A program made the translations under genes and the position numbers. Below, piece after piece: positions 13,493 to 21,991 of a DNA stretch of 37,901 nt; within the stretch, counting starts at the first letter, position 1, and each line of letters opens with the position of its first letter. The DNA comes from a virus, in the IMG/VR virus record IMGVR_UViG_3300036859_001047, positions 1 to 37,901 of that record, one strand, 5' to 3'. A model generated the notes under the pieces. It was given only the letters and a program-made list of their open reading frames with translations, did not search any database and was not told the origin of the DNA.

Positions 13493-14459
13493 TTTGTGCC
13501 GTCCTGAGACAGAGCGCGTGTACCGCCATCTCCGGCAGCGCATGGATGTAACTAGCGCTCTTGTAGGAAACCTGCAGGCCAACAGGGTGGGTTATGGGCG
13601 GCTCGCGATCGAAGTGCAGTTCGTGCCGCCGCAAGGCAGCACAGCCGAGGCATGGAAGCCGAGTAACAGGGAGTTGCAGTGCCGGATTGATGAGCTTGTG
13701 CGAGTGGGGTTGGTTCAGCGTGTGGCGCTGCCGGACGAGCGCGGCGCAGTCAACATGCGCCAACTGGTTTTGCGGTTCCTGGCCGTGGATAGGGATTATT
13801 GCGTCCAAAATCATGAACGTGAGATGAGCGTGAGACCTGAACGTGTGGCTGAACGTGAGGGCGAAAGCTTTGAGTGGCAAGGATTTGCGGGTGAGTGGGC
13901 GAGCGATGAACGTGAGGGGGTTTTGCCGGGTGAGCGTGACATATTCTGTGATTCTGTGATCAGAGAAGAGACGAATGCGCGCGCGAGTGCAGAAGCTGAC
14001 GAGTCAAGCGGGGTGAATGCTGGCGCCGGTGGTGGTGCGGGCAGGGCGCCTGCGGCGCAGTCTGCAACTGACGTGGATGCCGGCGTCCGTGGTCTGGTGC
14101 AAGCGCTGAAGGGGGCGTTAGGGCCTGATTATCGCCCGGATGCCGCATTTATCCGGGCGGCCAATGAGCTGTCGCAAGTCGTGCAAAAGCGTGCTGCGAG
14201 TGGGGCTCCCGTGGTGACCGCTGGCGAGGTTCGCATGGCAGTAGCTGAAGCGCGTGAGCGAGTGAGTGCTCGGGCGGCTTTGGCAAGTTATGCGGTCAGG
14301 ATGATGGCTTCCGGTAGTCTGCTGCCTCGCCCGGCCAAGGTGGTGCCGTTACGTCCGGCGGCTCAGCCTGGTAGGGGTCCGAATGTGCTCGATGAGATGG
14401 ATGAGTTCATCAAGCACTGTGAGCAAGGAGGGTGTGATGTCGTTGACGGCTGTGCGTGA
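13452..14459 (+). CDS. Replication initiator, lambda O-like
   Basis: Residues about 1-115 form a winged-helix DNA-binding domain typical of phage initiators: LSEAEQGLLDLCRPETERVYR, RLAIEVQFVPPQG, PSNRELQCRIDELVRVGLVQR, NMRQLVLRFL. The middle (about 120-200) is low-complexity, rich in Glu, Arg, Ala and Gly, and its DNA carries iterons at 13814-13940, as in lambda O. The C-terminal part (about 205-310) is helical and probably contacts the helicase loader encoded next. GGAGG lies 6 bases before the ATG. The layout initiator-then-loader matches lambda O-P; sequence identity to O is not evident. Confidence 0.8.
   Translation: MRVLLSEAEQGLLDLCRPETERVYRHLRQRMDVTSALVGNLQANRVGYGRLAIEVQFVPPQGSTAEAWKPSNRELQCRIDELVRVGLVQRVALPDERGAVNMRQLVLRFLAVDRDYCVQNHEREMSVRPERVAEREGESFEWQGFAGEWASDEREGVLPGERDIFCDSVIREETNARASAEADESSGVNAGAGGGAGRAPAAQSATDVDAGVRGLVQALKGALGPDYRPDAAFIRAANELSQVVQKRAASGAPVVTAGEVRMAVAEARERVSARAALASYAVRMMASGSLLPRPAKVVPLRPAAQPGRGPNVLDEMDEFIKHCEQGGCDVVDGCA
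13814..13940 (+). repeat. Iterons inside the initiator gene, probable replication origin
   Basis: The 10-mer TGAACGTGAG or a close variant occurs at 13814, 13825 (TGAGCGTGAG), 13838 (TGAACGTGTG), 13850, 13907 and 13931 (TGAGCGTGAC). The first four are 11-13 bases apart. A more AT-rich tract with a direct repeat of ATTCTGTG follows at about 13943-13960. Location within the initiator gene parallels lambda ori. Confidence 0.75.
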
Positions 14460-15174
14460 AGTGTTGTCGAGCGTAAATCCAAGCCCGGGTGGTGATGGGC
14501 AGGGCGCTGCCAGGGCGATCGGGCTAGATCCGGCGGCGTTGAGGTTGGCGCGCTCTGTGGCTACGGTGTTTCAGCAGTTATTCAGCGTGCGCTGGAGCCG
14601 TGCACTTGAAAAGACTGGCCAGACGCCTGCCGATTGGTTGCGAACCTGGACAGCAAGTTTTCAGGCTGCGGGCTTGCGTGATGTCGATGTTAAAAGGGCG
14701 CTGGACCGTATCTATGCCGAGCGCTTCGAGTGGCCCCCGCTGCCGCTGGAGTTTCTGGCGCTGGCCGATGTTGTGGTCGATTTTGAGAGTGCTTTCCGCG
14801 AGGCCCAGCGTAATATGGCGGCGCGCCGCGCGGGCTTCGATCCGCAATGGAGTCATGATTTCTTGTTTTGGGCGGTGCAGCGCGAGTTCAACCCTGTGCG
14901 GTTTGTCGAGTTGCCCTATTCGCCGCAGGTGGCTAAGCAGTGGGCGAATGCGGTGCGTGGCTGGCAGTTTCGGGATTGTGGCCCGGTTCCCAAGGTCAAT
15001 GCTGAGCAAATGTTACCGAGGCCGGGCGGTGCGCATAGCGCGGATGTGAGGCAGGCTGCGTTGGCTAAGATGCGCGGCGCGCTGAAGGGTGTCGATAAAG
15101 ATGCGGTGCTAGCAACCGCAACGCTTTCAGTCGAACGTCTTCACGAAAAACTTGGTAAAATGTCGGACAAATAA
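14437..15174 (+). CDS. Helicase loader, lambda P-like
   Basis: P-type proteins recruit the host DnaB helicase to the initiator-origin complex. The 245-residue protein has the P-like segment VFQQLFSVRWSRALE, then ADWLRTWTASFQAAGLRDVD, VKRALDRIYAERFEWPPLPL and EFLALAD. This mirrors lambda P: I.GVFSQL..., RRQWVLAFRENGI, R.FLPSPGQFVAWC. The ATG at 14437 has AAGGAGG at ideal spacing and overlaps the initiator's end by 23 bp. No Walker motif is present, so it is not a DnaC-type ATPase. Confidence 0.8.
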   Translation: MSLTAVREVLSSVNPSPGGDGQGAARAIGLDPAALRLARSVATVFQQLFSVRWSRALEKTGQTPADWLRTWTASFQAAGLRDVDVKRALDRIYAERFEWPPLPLEFLALADVVVDFESAFREAQRNMAARRAGFDPQWSHDFLFWAVQREFNPVRFVELPYSPQVAKQWANAVRGWQFRDCGPVPKVNAEQMLPRPGGAHSADVRQAALAKMRGALKGVDKDAVLATATLSVERLHEKLGKMSDK

Positions 15175-15193
15175 AGCCCCGCACGACGGGGCT
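15175..15193 (+). terminator. Hairpin after the helicase loader gene
   Basis: AGCCCCG (15175-15181) pairs perfectly with CGGGGCT (15187-15193) around CACGA. No T tract follows, so it may pause transcription or protect mRNA ends rather than terminate. Confidence 0.5.
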
Positions 15194-15231
15194 AGGGTCT
15201 CCTCGGACGAATTGAATTGAGGGGAAGTAGT

Positions 15232-15783
15232 ATGCAAGTTCTGGTTAATGGTTTGCAGGTTCAAGTTAGTGTTGAAGTGGCCATCCGCCGTGCGCTGGAG
15301 TTGCTCTCCAACCCCGGTATGAAGGTGGCGAATTATTCGGTCGAGCTGCCCGGCGGCCGTGGCGATACTGATGCATTTGTCAGCCGTGCCGATGCGAAGT
15401 CTTTGCTTAAGGAGCTGCTGTTGCTTCCGGCCGAGCGGAACATCGCGCTGATGGCTCGGGTTCACGCGGATGATATTCGCAAGTTTGGCGATTACCTGGT
15501 GGAGCTGGTTTCGTTTGCTGGCCACCACATCGGCGAAGCGGGTTTGCGGTTCGGTGTTGAGGGACTGATTTATTGGGTTCGGCACTGGGCGCGCAAAGAT
15601 GGATCGTTCCGTGAGTTTGGTTTGGAGTATGGCGTGGATAAGAACACGGCCGCCAAGTTCTATCGTGAGGTGATTGAGCCAGTGTTGACCGGCTGGTATG
15701 TGGCTGCGAAGGGTGCGATCGAACCGGTGGTTGCATTGGTTTATGGCGATCCACTGGAAGAGAACCAGGAGCTAGCCGCTTGA
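15232..15783 (+). CDS. HTH protein in the position of late regulator Q
   Basis: The 183-residue protein starts at the ATG preceded by GAGGGGAAG. Residues about 1-60 have beta structure (MQVLVNGLQVQVSVEVAIRR). The C-terminal part contains RFGVEGLIYWVRHWA and FREFGLEYGVDKNTAAKFYR, which reads as a helix-turn-helix. It is the last gene before two terminators and the packaging genes, where lambdoid phages encode the antiterminator Q. No sequence match to known Q families is recognised. A late-gene activator or antiterminator is therefore a positional inference. Confidence 0.6.
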   Translation: MQVLVNGLQVQVSVEVAIRRALELLSNPGMKVANYSVELPGGRGDTDAFVSRADAKSLLKELLLLPAERNIALMARVHADDIRKFGDYLVELVSFAGHHIGEAGLRFGVEGLIYWVRHWARKDGSFREFGLEYGVDKNTAAKFYREVIEPVLTGWYVAAKGAIEPVVALVYGDPLEENQELAA

Positions 15784-15846
15784 CATGTTGAAAACTCACC
15801 ACTAAAGTTCGTTTTGTCAGCGGGCGAATTACGTCCGCGGTTTGTG

Positions 15847-15874
15847 AAAGCCCGAGCTAACCCCTCGGGCTTTT
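15847..15874 (+). terminator. Rho-independent terminator 1 ending the early right operon
   Basis: AAAGCCCGAG (15847-15856) pairs perfectly with CTCGGGCTTT (15864-15873) around a 7-base loop, ending in TTTT. It follows the Q-position gene. Confidence 0.8.
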
Positions 15875-15884
15875 GTCATTTCAG

Positions 15885-15912
15885 GCCCCGTGCAGCAATG
15901 CGCGGGGCTTTG
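15885..15912 (+). terminator. Terminator-like hairpin 2
   Basis: GCCCCGTGC (15885-15893) pairs with GCGCGGGGC (15900-15908) with one wobble pair, followed by TTTG. Both this and terminator 1 are followed by the same TTTGTCATTTC sequence, suggesting duplication. It lies 20 bases before the next ATG. Confidence 0.6.
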
Positions 15913-15931
15913 TCATTTCTAGGGGCGAACA

Positions 15932-16099
15932 ATGCTTGAGCGTGTATCTCTGAAGTCGGGCCAGCCTGTAACGATGCCGTCTGGCCGTAGTGCGGTGGTG
16001 GGCGAGTTGAAGCGCTTCGGTGTGTCGTTTGTCTACACGGACACGGATGGCGGTGAGGTGACTTTGACTCGCCGTGTCGTTCGCCGTTTGTTTCCCTGA
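15932..16099 (+). CDS. Small phage protein upstream of HNH (55 aa)
   Basis: The product reads MLERVSLKSGQPVTMPSGRS, then VVGELKRFGVSFVYTDTDGG and a basic tail ending RRLFP. The body is probably beta-rich. AGGGG lies 7 bases before the ATG, and the TGA overlaps the HNH start as TGATG. The function is unknown; it may be the first gene of the late operon. Confidence 0.65.
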   Translation: MLERVSLKSGQPVTMPSGRSAVVGELKRFGVSFVYTDTDGGEVTLTRRVVRRLFP

Positions 16100-16488
16100 T
16101 GCCGCGCGCAGCGCCGAGTCCGTGCCGCCATCGTGGTTGCAAGGTGCTGGTGCGGGATGGGTCGGGCCTTTGTGAGCTGCATCGCAAGCAGGTGCAGAAG
16201 GAGGCGGATGAAAAGCGCGGTAGCGCGGCCAGTCGTGGTTATGACAGCAAGTGGCGCAAGGCGCGCGAAAGTTATCTGCGTGCGCATTCCCTCTGTGTCG
16301 ACTGCCGGCGACGCGGCTTTATTGAGGCCGCCACGGTGGTGGATCACATCATCCCGCACAAGGGCGATCAGAAGTTGTTCTGGTCCCGGTCGAACTGGCA
16401 GCCGTTGTGCAAGCCATGCCATGACCGCAAGACGGCGACCGAGGATGGCGGTTTCGGCAACCCCCGTCGTGGGGGAGGGGGTGGGTGA
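16099..16488 (+). CDS. HNH endonuclease associated with packaging
   Basis: HNH proteins next to the terminase stimulate cos cleavage in HK97-type phages. The 129-residue product has paired CxxC zinc ligands (CVDC at 66-69; CKPC at 104-107) and the HNH core VVDHIIPHKGD (H83), SNWQPLC (N99) and CHDRKT (H108). Two further Cys occur near the N-terminus. The C-terminus ends in a run of Gly. It sits directly before the probable cos region and the small terminase, its usual place. Confidence 0.93.
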   Translation: MPRAAPSPCRHRGCKVLVRDGSGLCELHRKQVQKEADEKRGSAASRGYDSKWRKARESYLRAHSLCVDCRRRGFIEAATVVDHIIPHKGDQKLFWSRSNWQPLCKPCHDRKTATEDGGFGNPRRGGGGG

Positions 16489-16643
16489 AAGTCTGTGGGC
16501 AAACCTCCGCGACCAAGCGCCTAGCTTCGGATTTTTATGGAGCCCCTTTTTGAACTAGGGGGGGGTTAAGAATAGACGGCCTCTGCCGCGTTAATTGACG
16601 CGTCGGTGGCTTTTTTAATGGCCGAAAGGCCTTGGGGCGCACC
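16489..16643 (+). other. Non-coding gap between HNH and terminase, probable cos region
   Basis: The gap contains a run of eight G (16558-16565) preceded by CCCCTTTTTGAACTA, and further on a CTTTTTTAATGGCC tract. In HK97-like phages with this gene order the cohesive-end site lies between HNH and the small terminase. The exact nick positions cannot be read from sequence alone. Confidence 0.5.
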
Positions 16644-17159
16644 ATGAACGATTCCAGGCCGCCATTCGCGGTCATTCAGGGTGGGGGAGGGGCGACGCCA
16701 AAAAGCGGGGGTGATAAGCAAAATCCCACTGCCGCTAAATCGCCGTCCACGCCTCCCGGGGCTCAGCTGTCTCCGCGAGAGCGAAAGGTCTGGGATTACA
16801 TCTGCGAATGCCTGCGCGAAGCCGGGCTTGAGCACATCACCTGTGGGCTGACCATCAGCATCATCTGCCGCACCTACGTCCGTTGGATCGACGCCGAGCT
16901 CAAGCTCACTGAAGTCGAGGAACAGCTGGGCGGCACCTACTTCGTCAAATCGCCTAACGGCTATGAACAGCCGCACCAGGCTTTCCATGTCGCGCGAAAC
17001 TTGAAAGGGGAGCTCCTTAAATGGCTGCCGGAATCGTGCTTGACCCTCCCGTCTGTCGTGACGGCCAAGGCCAAGCTGCCGGATCTGGCGCCGCAGGACG
17101 ACCTGTTCGACAGCGCCGTCGGTCACGCAAGAAACCACCCGTCAGCCGCCTCCGGCTGA
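16644..17159 (+). CDS. terS: Terminase small subunit (P27-like)
   Basis: The small terminase recognises the packaging site and hands DNA to the large subunit. The 171-residue protein has a Pro/Gly-rich N-terminus, then the P27-type helical core LSPRERKVWDYICECLREAG, TISIICRTYVRWIDAEL, TYFVKSPNGYEQPHQAFHVA and a C-terminal acidic region. The ATG at 16644 is used. Its last 139 bp overlap the start of the large subunit in another frame. Confidence 0.88.
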   Translation: MNDSRPPFAVIQGGGGATPKSGGDKQNPTAAKSPSTPPGAQLSPRERKVWDYICECLREAGLEHITCGLTISIICRTYVRWIDAELKLTEVEEQLGGTYFVKSPNGYEQPHQAFHVARNLKGELLKWLPESCLTLPSVVTAKAKLPDLAPQDDLFDSAVGHARNHPSAASG

Positions 17160-18877
17160 TACCGCCGGAAGATCAGTGGCAGGAGTGGGATGTCCGGTAT
17201 GGCATCCAGGTGCTCAAGGGGGAAATCGTCGTAGGCCAGCTGACCATGCTGTCCGTCGAGCGTCACTACCGGGATCTGCAAACCGCACACAAGCGCGGTT
17301 TTTACTTTTCGCCGGCGCATGCTTGGCACTGCATTGATTTTGTTCAGGGCTGGTTCGTGCATACCACCGGCCCGCTCGGCGGCAAGCCCATCGTGCTGGA
17401 TGGCTGGCAGTTGTTCTGGACTGCGGTGCTGATTGGCTGGCGAGAGGTCGACACCAACTTGCGCCGGTTTCGTACTGGCTATGAAGAGGTGGCCCGCAAG
17501 AACGGCAAATCCACCTGGATGGCGCCGATTGGCGCGTATCTCTGGATGATGGACGGCGAAGAGGGGGCGCAGGTTTACACCATCGCGACCACTCGTGCCC
17601 AGGCAATGCCGGTGTTCAAGCCCGCCTTTGCCAACGTCAAGCGCTGGGTCAGAAAGTCGCCGCGGCTTGCGAAGTCCATCAAGATTTTTGAAGGCGCCAA
17701 CCAGGAAAAGATGGTGCTGTTCGGCGAGTTCGGTGAGTCGGTTTACGAGCCGCTGGCCGCCAACGCCGATAACCTCGACGGCAAAAACCCGTCCGTGGTG
17801 CTGGTCGATGAGCTGCACGCCCACAAAGACCGAGAGGTCTGGGACGTGATGATTTCGGCGCTTGGTGCTCGACTGCAACCGCTGATCAATGCCATCACCA
17901 CCGCAGGTTTCATCCTGGATGGCATCTGCGTGGAGATCCGCACTTACCTGGTGAAGGTGCTGCGCGGTGAGGTGGTGGACGACCGCATGTTTGGCGTCAT
18001 CTACACCGTCGACGAGGGTGATGATCCCTACGACCCTGACACCTGGGTGAAGGCGAATCCCTCTCTCGGTAGTGCCAAGACATACACCTACATGCAGGAG
18101 CAGGCCACCCGCGCCAAGGTGCTGCCGAGTGCTCGCGCCAACTTCATGACCAAAGACCTCAACGTCTTTGTCGGCGATGCCCTCAGCTGGTTCGACATGA
18201 CGGTCTGGGACAAGGGTGGCAAGAAATTCGACTGGGAGATGCTCAGGGGGCGCCGCTGCTTCGGTGGGCTTGACCTGGCCAGTACCCGCGATCTGTCGGC
18301 GTACTCGCTGCTGTTCCCACCCTTGGAGGGCGACGAGGATGGCGAGTGGTATCTGCTGGTCTGGTGCTGGGTGCCTGAAGCCAAGCTGCAAGGCGATCAG
18401 GATTCGGGTTCGAGCTACGCCGAATGGGCGCGCCGCGGTCATCTATTCGTTACTGATGGAGACATCACCGACTACCGCCCGATTTACGACCACATGATGT
18501 GGACGCAAGAGGTTTTCGACATCGTTGAATGCGGGTTTGACCGGCACAACGCCAACTGGCTGGAGGGCGCGCTGATCGAGGCTGATTTTCCGTTGGTGAA
18601 GATCCCGCAAAACATCGTCGGGTTGTCGCCCGGCGCCAAGTTGGTGGAGCGCCTGGTGTATGGCAAGCGTCTGCGCCACGGGGGGCATCCTGTGTTGAGG
18701 TGGTGTGCAGGCAATACCGCCTTGATGGTAGACAGCAACGAAAACATCAAGCCAGACAAGAAGCGGTCGCAAGGCCGTATCGACCCGATTGTCTCGACGA
18801 CCATTGCGGCTACGCGCGCTGTTGTCTACCTGGACGAAACGTCCATCTACGAAGAAACCGGACTCAGGACTCTCTAA
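17021..18877 (+). CDS. terL: Terminase large subunit (HK97-type)
   Basis: This is the packaging motor ATPase and nuclease. Of 618 residues, the Walker A-like loop is ARKNGKST (158-165), Walker B is VVLVDE (259-264), and the RNase H-like nuclease domain begins FGGLDLASTRDLSAY with D418 and D424. The start is unusual. No start codon is available in frame between about 17040 and the conserved GEIVVGQL segment except GTG at 17209, while ATG 17021 has GGGGAG at good spacing. The N-terminal 45 residues (Arg/Gly-rich) would thus be read over terS in another frame. Function is certain; the start is less so. Confidence 0.93.
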   Translation: MAAGIVLDPPVCRDGQGQAAGSGAAGRPVRQRRRSRKKPPVSRLRLIPPEDQWQEWDVRYGIQVLKGEIVVGQLTMLSVERHYRDLQTAHKRGFYFSPAHAWHCIDFVQGWFVHTTGPLGGKPIVLDGWQLFWTAVLIGWREVDTNLRRFRTGYEEVARKNGKSTWMAPIGAYLWMMDGEEGAQVYTIATTRAQAMPVFKPAFANVKRWVRKSPRLAKSIKIFEGANQEKMVLFGEFGESVYEPLAANADNLDGKNPSVVLVDELHAHKDREVWDVMISALGARLQPLINAITTAGFILDGICVEIRTYLVKVLRGEVVDDRMFGVIYTVDEGDDPYDPDTWVKANPSLGSAKTYTYMQEQATRAKVLPSARANFMTKDLNVFVGDALSWFDMTVWDKGGKKFDWEMLRGRRCFGGLDLASTRDLSAYSLLFPPLEGDEDGEWYLLVWCWVPEAKLQGDQDSGSSYAEWARRGHLFVTDGDITDYRPIYDHMMWTQEVFDIVECGFDRHNANWLEGALIEADFPLVKIPQNIVGLSPGAKLVERLVYGKRLRHGGHPVLRWCAGNTALMVDSNENIKPDKKRSQGRIDPIVSTTIAATRAVVYLDETSIYEETGLRTL

Positions 18878-20121
18878 TGCGACTCTCACTCAAGACCCTC
18901 TGGCCTTGGTCGCGCAAAAGCGCCGACGTGCTGACGAACGACGCATTACTGGCGCGCCTGTTGGACGATTACCGCTCGAAAACGGGCATGGCCGTCACGC
19001 CTGCGACGGTGATGCGGCTCACGGCCTGCTTTGCCTGCGTGCGCAACCTCAGCGAGGACATGGCCAAGCTGCCGCTGCATCTGTACCGGCGCCGGGAGCG
19101 TGGCAAGGATCGTGCCGTCGATCATCCTCTTTACGGGCTGCTGAACGGTGCGCCGAACGACTGGCAGACCTCGTTCGAGTTCGTGCAGCTGATGCAGGCG
19201 CACATGCTGTTGCGAGGCAATGCTTACGCCCGCATCGTTCGGGCGGGAAAGCGAGTGCTGGAGCTGCTGCCGCTGGACCCGCGCCGCATGTCGGTCAAGC
19301 AGCTGGATGACTTCAGTCTCCAGTACCGCTACCAGGCGGCCAAGGGCGGCAGTGTCGATCTTGACCCGCGTGATGTGTTCCACCTGCGAGGCCTGACGCT
19401 GGACGGTGTGCGTGGAGTGACGCCTATCGAATACGCTCGCGAGGCCTTCGCGCTGGGGCTGGCCGCCGAAGAGCACGGCGCGCGGATGTTCGGCGGGCGG
19501 GTGACCGGTCCCGGCGTGCTGAAGCATCCGGGCAAGATGTCCGATCCGGCGTATGCGCGGCTCAAGGACGGCTGGAAGGAAAACGGCGGGCTGGAGAACG
19601 CCGATTCGCCGGTGATCCTGGAAGAGGGTATGACCTGGGAGTCGCTGGGCCTTAAGTTGTCCGACCTGCAGTTCCTGGAAACCCGCAAATTCCAGGTCGA
19701 GGAAATCGCCCGCCTGTACCGCATGCCGTTGCACAAGATCAACAGCATGGATAAGGCCACATTCAGCAACATCGAGCACCAGTCGCAGGAGTACGTCACC
19801 GACACGCTGCTGCCGTGGGCGCGCCGCTGGGAGCAGGGCATTGCCCGCGACCTGCTGCTGCCTGCCGAGCGTGGCCAGTATTACGCGGCTTTCCTGTTCA
19901 ACAACCTGCTGCGTGGTGACGTCACGAGCCGCGGCGAGTTCTACCGCGCGCTATTCAACAACGGCGCGCTCACGCCAAACCAGATTCTGGAAATGGAAGA
20001 CATGGACGGCTACGACGGCGGTGACATCCGCATGGTGCCGATGAACATGGTGCCGGTGGACATGGCGCGCGAGGTGGCGGCCAAAGCCGGCAGCAAGAAA
20101 GGAGGCGACAGTGTCGCGTAA
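18877..20121 (+). CDS. Portal protein (HK97-type)
   Basis: The portal is the dodecameric DNA gate at one capsid vertex. The 414-residue protein starts MRLSLKTLWPW; the ATG overlaps the terminase stop as TAATG. Family segments include TACFACVRNLSEDMAKLPLHLY, DHPLYGLLNGAPN, LLRGNAYARIVR, DVFHLRGLTLDG, and FLETRKFQVEEIARLYRMPL. Its length fits HK97 gp3-type portals. It is followed at once by the protease and major capsid genes. Confidence 0.95.
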   Translation: MRLSLKTLWPWSRKSADVLTNDALLARLLDDYRSKTGMAVTPATVMRLTACFACVRNLSEDMAKLPLHLYRRRERGKDRAVDHPLYGLLNGAPNDWQTSFEFVQLMQAHMLLRGNAYARIVRAGKRVLELLPLDPRRMSVKQLDDFSLQYRYQAAKGGSVDLDPRDVFHLRGLTLDGVRGVTPIEYAREAFALGLAAEEHGARMFGGRVTGPGVLKHPGKMSDPAYARLKDGWKENGGLENADSPVILEEGMTWESLGLKLSDLQFLETRKFQVEEIARLYRMPLHKINSMDKATFSNIEHQSQEYVTDTLLPWARRWEQGIARDLLLPAERGQYYAAFLFNNLLRGDVTSRGEFYRALFNNGALTPNQILEMEDMDGYDGGDIRMVPMNMVPVDMAREVAAKAGSKKGGDSVA

Positions 20122-20689
20122 CCCGCTAGAAACCAAGTCCGCCGAAGGGGGCGGGCTGGATACCAAGGATTTCAGCTTCCAGATCAAGGCCGTCAACGAT
20201 GACGGCCATTTTTCTGGTTACGCCAGTGTGTTCGACGTGGTGGACGGCGACTACGACGTCGTGGTCAAAGGCGCGTTTGCCGAATCGCTGGCTTCGTGGG
20301 AGGCGCGCAAGGCGCTGCCTGCGCTGCTGTGGCAGCACCGCCAGTCCGAGCCCATTGGCGTTTACACCAAGATGGTCGAGGACAGCGTCGGCCTCTACGT
20401 GGAAGGCCGCCTGGCGCTCAAGACGGCCCGCGGTGCCGAGGCCCACGAACTCATGAAGATGGGCGCCGTATCGGGCCTGTCCATCGGCTTTGTTTCCCGT
20501 GACGACAGCTATGACCGTGTCACCAGCGTGCGAACGCTAAAGAAGGTCGATCTGTGGGAAGTCTCAGTCGTCACGTTTCCGGCCAACGACGCGGCTCGCG
20601 TCAATGGTGTCAAAGCCCGCCAAGCCGAACAGGCCAGCGTGGTGGCTTCCCTGAACAACCTTATCCAAACCATTCGGAGTGCATGCTAA
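20111..20689 (+). CDS. Prohead maturation protease (HK97-type)
   Basis: This serine protease cleaves the delta domain from the capsid protein inside the prohead. The start is GTG at 20111 with AAAGGAGG at ideal spacing, overlapping the portal by 11 bp. The likely catalytic residues are H76 (LLWQH), S124 (SGLSIGF) and E150 (DLWEVSVVTFPAND), in the order seen in U35/S78 proteases. GHFSGYASVFDVVDGDYDVV is the usual N-terminal strand pattern. Confidence 0.93.
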   Translation: MSRNPLETKSAEGGGLDTKDFSFQIKAVNDDGHFSGYASVFDVVDGDYDVVVKGAFAESLASWEARKALPALLWQHRQSEPIGVYTKMVEDSVGLYVEGRLALKTARGAEAHELMKMGAVSGLSIGFVSRDDSYDRVTSVRTLKKVDLWEVSVVTFPANDAARVNGVKARQAEQASVVASLNNLIQTIRSAC

Positions 20690-21948
20690 TGAACGGTCAG
20701 CAACTGGTTTTCCCGGCCCATCTGGAGCGTAAGAACGCTAACCCCGGCGACCTGCCGCGCGTCATCGAAGATCTTGGCCGCGCTTTCAACGAATACAAGT
20801 CCGCCAACGATGAGCGCCTGAAGAAGGTCGAGAAAGGCGCTGCGACGGGCGACATCGAAATCAAGCTGGGCAACCTCGACAAGGCTTTGACCGAACTGGG
20901 CGACTGCAAGGCCGCCATTGACGAGCTGGTGAAAAAGTCGGCGCGTGGTGGGCTGGGTGGCAACGGCCAATCTGCTGAGCAGGCCGAGCACAAGCAGGCT
21001 TTCAACAAGTTCATCCGTAAGGGCGTTGATGATGGCTTGGCTGAGCTGGAGGCCAAGGCGCTGAATTTGGGCACCGATGAGGACGGTGGTTTTGCCGTGC
21101 CGGAAGAGTTGGATCGCAACATCATCCAGCTGCTGGGTCAGGACAACCCGATGCGTGCTATTTGCAATGTTATTCCGGTGGGTAACGAAACCTATTCCCG
21201 CTTGATCAACAAAGGCAAGGCTGGCAGCGGTTGGGTGGGTGAGACCGACGCGCGTGGCGCCACTGGCACGCCGCAACTGGCGTCCGTGGCACCGTTCTTC
21301 GGTGAAATCTATGGCAATCCCCAAGCTACCCAGAAGATGTTGGATGACGTGTTCTTCGACGCCGAGAAGTGGTTGGCCGACGAGCTGGCCATTGAGTTCT
21401 CCGAGCAGGAGAACGAGGCCTTTACGGTCGGCGACGGCGTCAAGAAGCCGAAGGGCGTTATCGCCTACGCCAACGCCGCCACCGACGACGCTACGCGCCC
21501 CATCGGCACGCTGCAATACGTGCTGTCCGGTGCTGCGGCCACGGTGACTTCGGATGCGCTGATCGATCTGGTGTACACGCTGAAGACCGGTTACCGCCGC
21601 AATGCCTCCTGGGTGCTCAACAGCATGACCCTTCCGGTTATCCGCAAGCTGAAGAATGTGGACGGCGACTATCTGTGGCGTCCGGGTCTGGATGCCGGTG
21701 AGCCGTCCACGTTGCTGGCCAAGCCGATCGTAGAAAACGACGACATGCCGGTGGTGGCGGCCGGTTCGCTGGCTATCGCCTTCGGCGACTTCAAGCGTGG
21801 CTACACCATCGCCGATGTGCGTGGTACTCGCGTGCTGCGCGACCCGTTCACCAATAAGCCGTATGTCGGCTTCTACACCACCAAGCGCGTCGGCGGCGGC
21901 GTGATGGACTCCAACGCCATCAAGCTGCTCAAGATCGCCGCAGCCTGA
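20689..21948 (+). CDS. Major capsid protein (HK97 fold)
   Basis: The protein builds the icosahedral shell. The 419 residues comprise an N-terminal delta-like scaffold domain (about 1-105) rich in Lys/Glu coiled coil (NEYKSANDERLKKVEKG), then the mature shell: ALNLGTDEDGGFAVPEELD, NVIPVGNETYSRLIN, GWVGETDARGATGTPQL, SWVLNSMTLPVIRKLKN. Cleavage probably falls shortly before the conserved GTDEDGGFAVP. The ATG at 20689 has GGAG 9 bases upstream; one at 20683 is too close to it. Confidence 0.95.
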   Translation: MNGQQLVFPAHLERKNANPGDLPRVIEDLGRAFNEYKSANDERLKKVEKGAATGDIEIKLGNLDKALTELGDCKAAIDELVKKSARGGLGGNGQSAEQAEHKQAFNKFIRKGVDDGLAELEAKALNLGTDEDGGFAVPEELDRNIIQLLGQDNPMRAICNVIPVGNETYSRLINKGKAGSGWVGETDARGATGTPQLASVAPFFGEIYGNPQATQKMLDDVFFDAEKWLADELAIEFSEQENEAFTVGDGVKKPKGVIAYANAATDDATRPIGTLQYVLSGAAATVTSDALIDLVYTLKTGYRRNASWVLNSMTLPVIRKLKNVDGDYLWRPGLDAGEPSTLLAKPIVENDDMPVVAAGSLAIAFGDFKRGYTIADVRGTRVLRDPFTNKPYVGFYTTKRVGGGVMDSNAIKLLKIAAA

Positions 21949-21960
21949 TAACCCGTAACG

Positions 21961-21979
21961 CCGCCCGCCTGGCGGGCGG
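21961..21979 (+). terminator. Hairpin after the capsid gene
   Basis: CCGCCCG pairs with CGGGCGG around CCTGG, 13 bases before the next start, with GGAG following. There is no T tract, so it may stabilise or pause rather than terminate. Confidence 0.5.
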
Positions 21980-21991
21980 TTGGAGATTGAA

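Noticed and set aside
17123-18442. 439-codon leftward open frame opposite the large terminase
   Set aside because: The terminase frame has Walker and nuclease motifs; the leftward frame shows no family resemblance.
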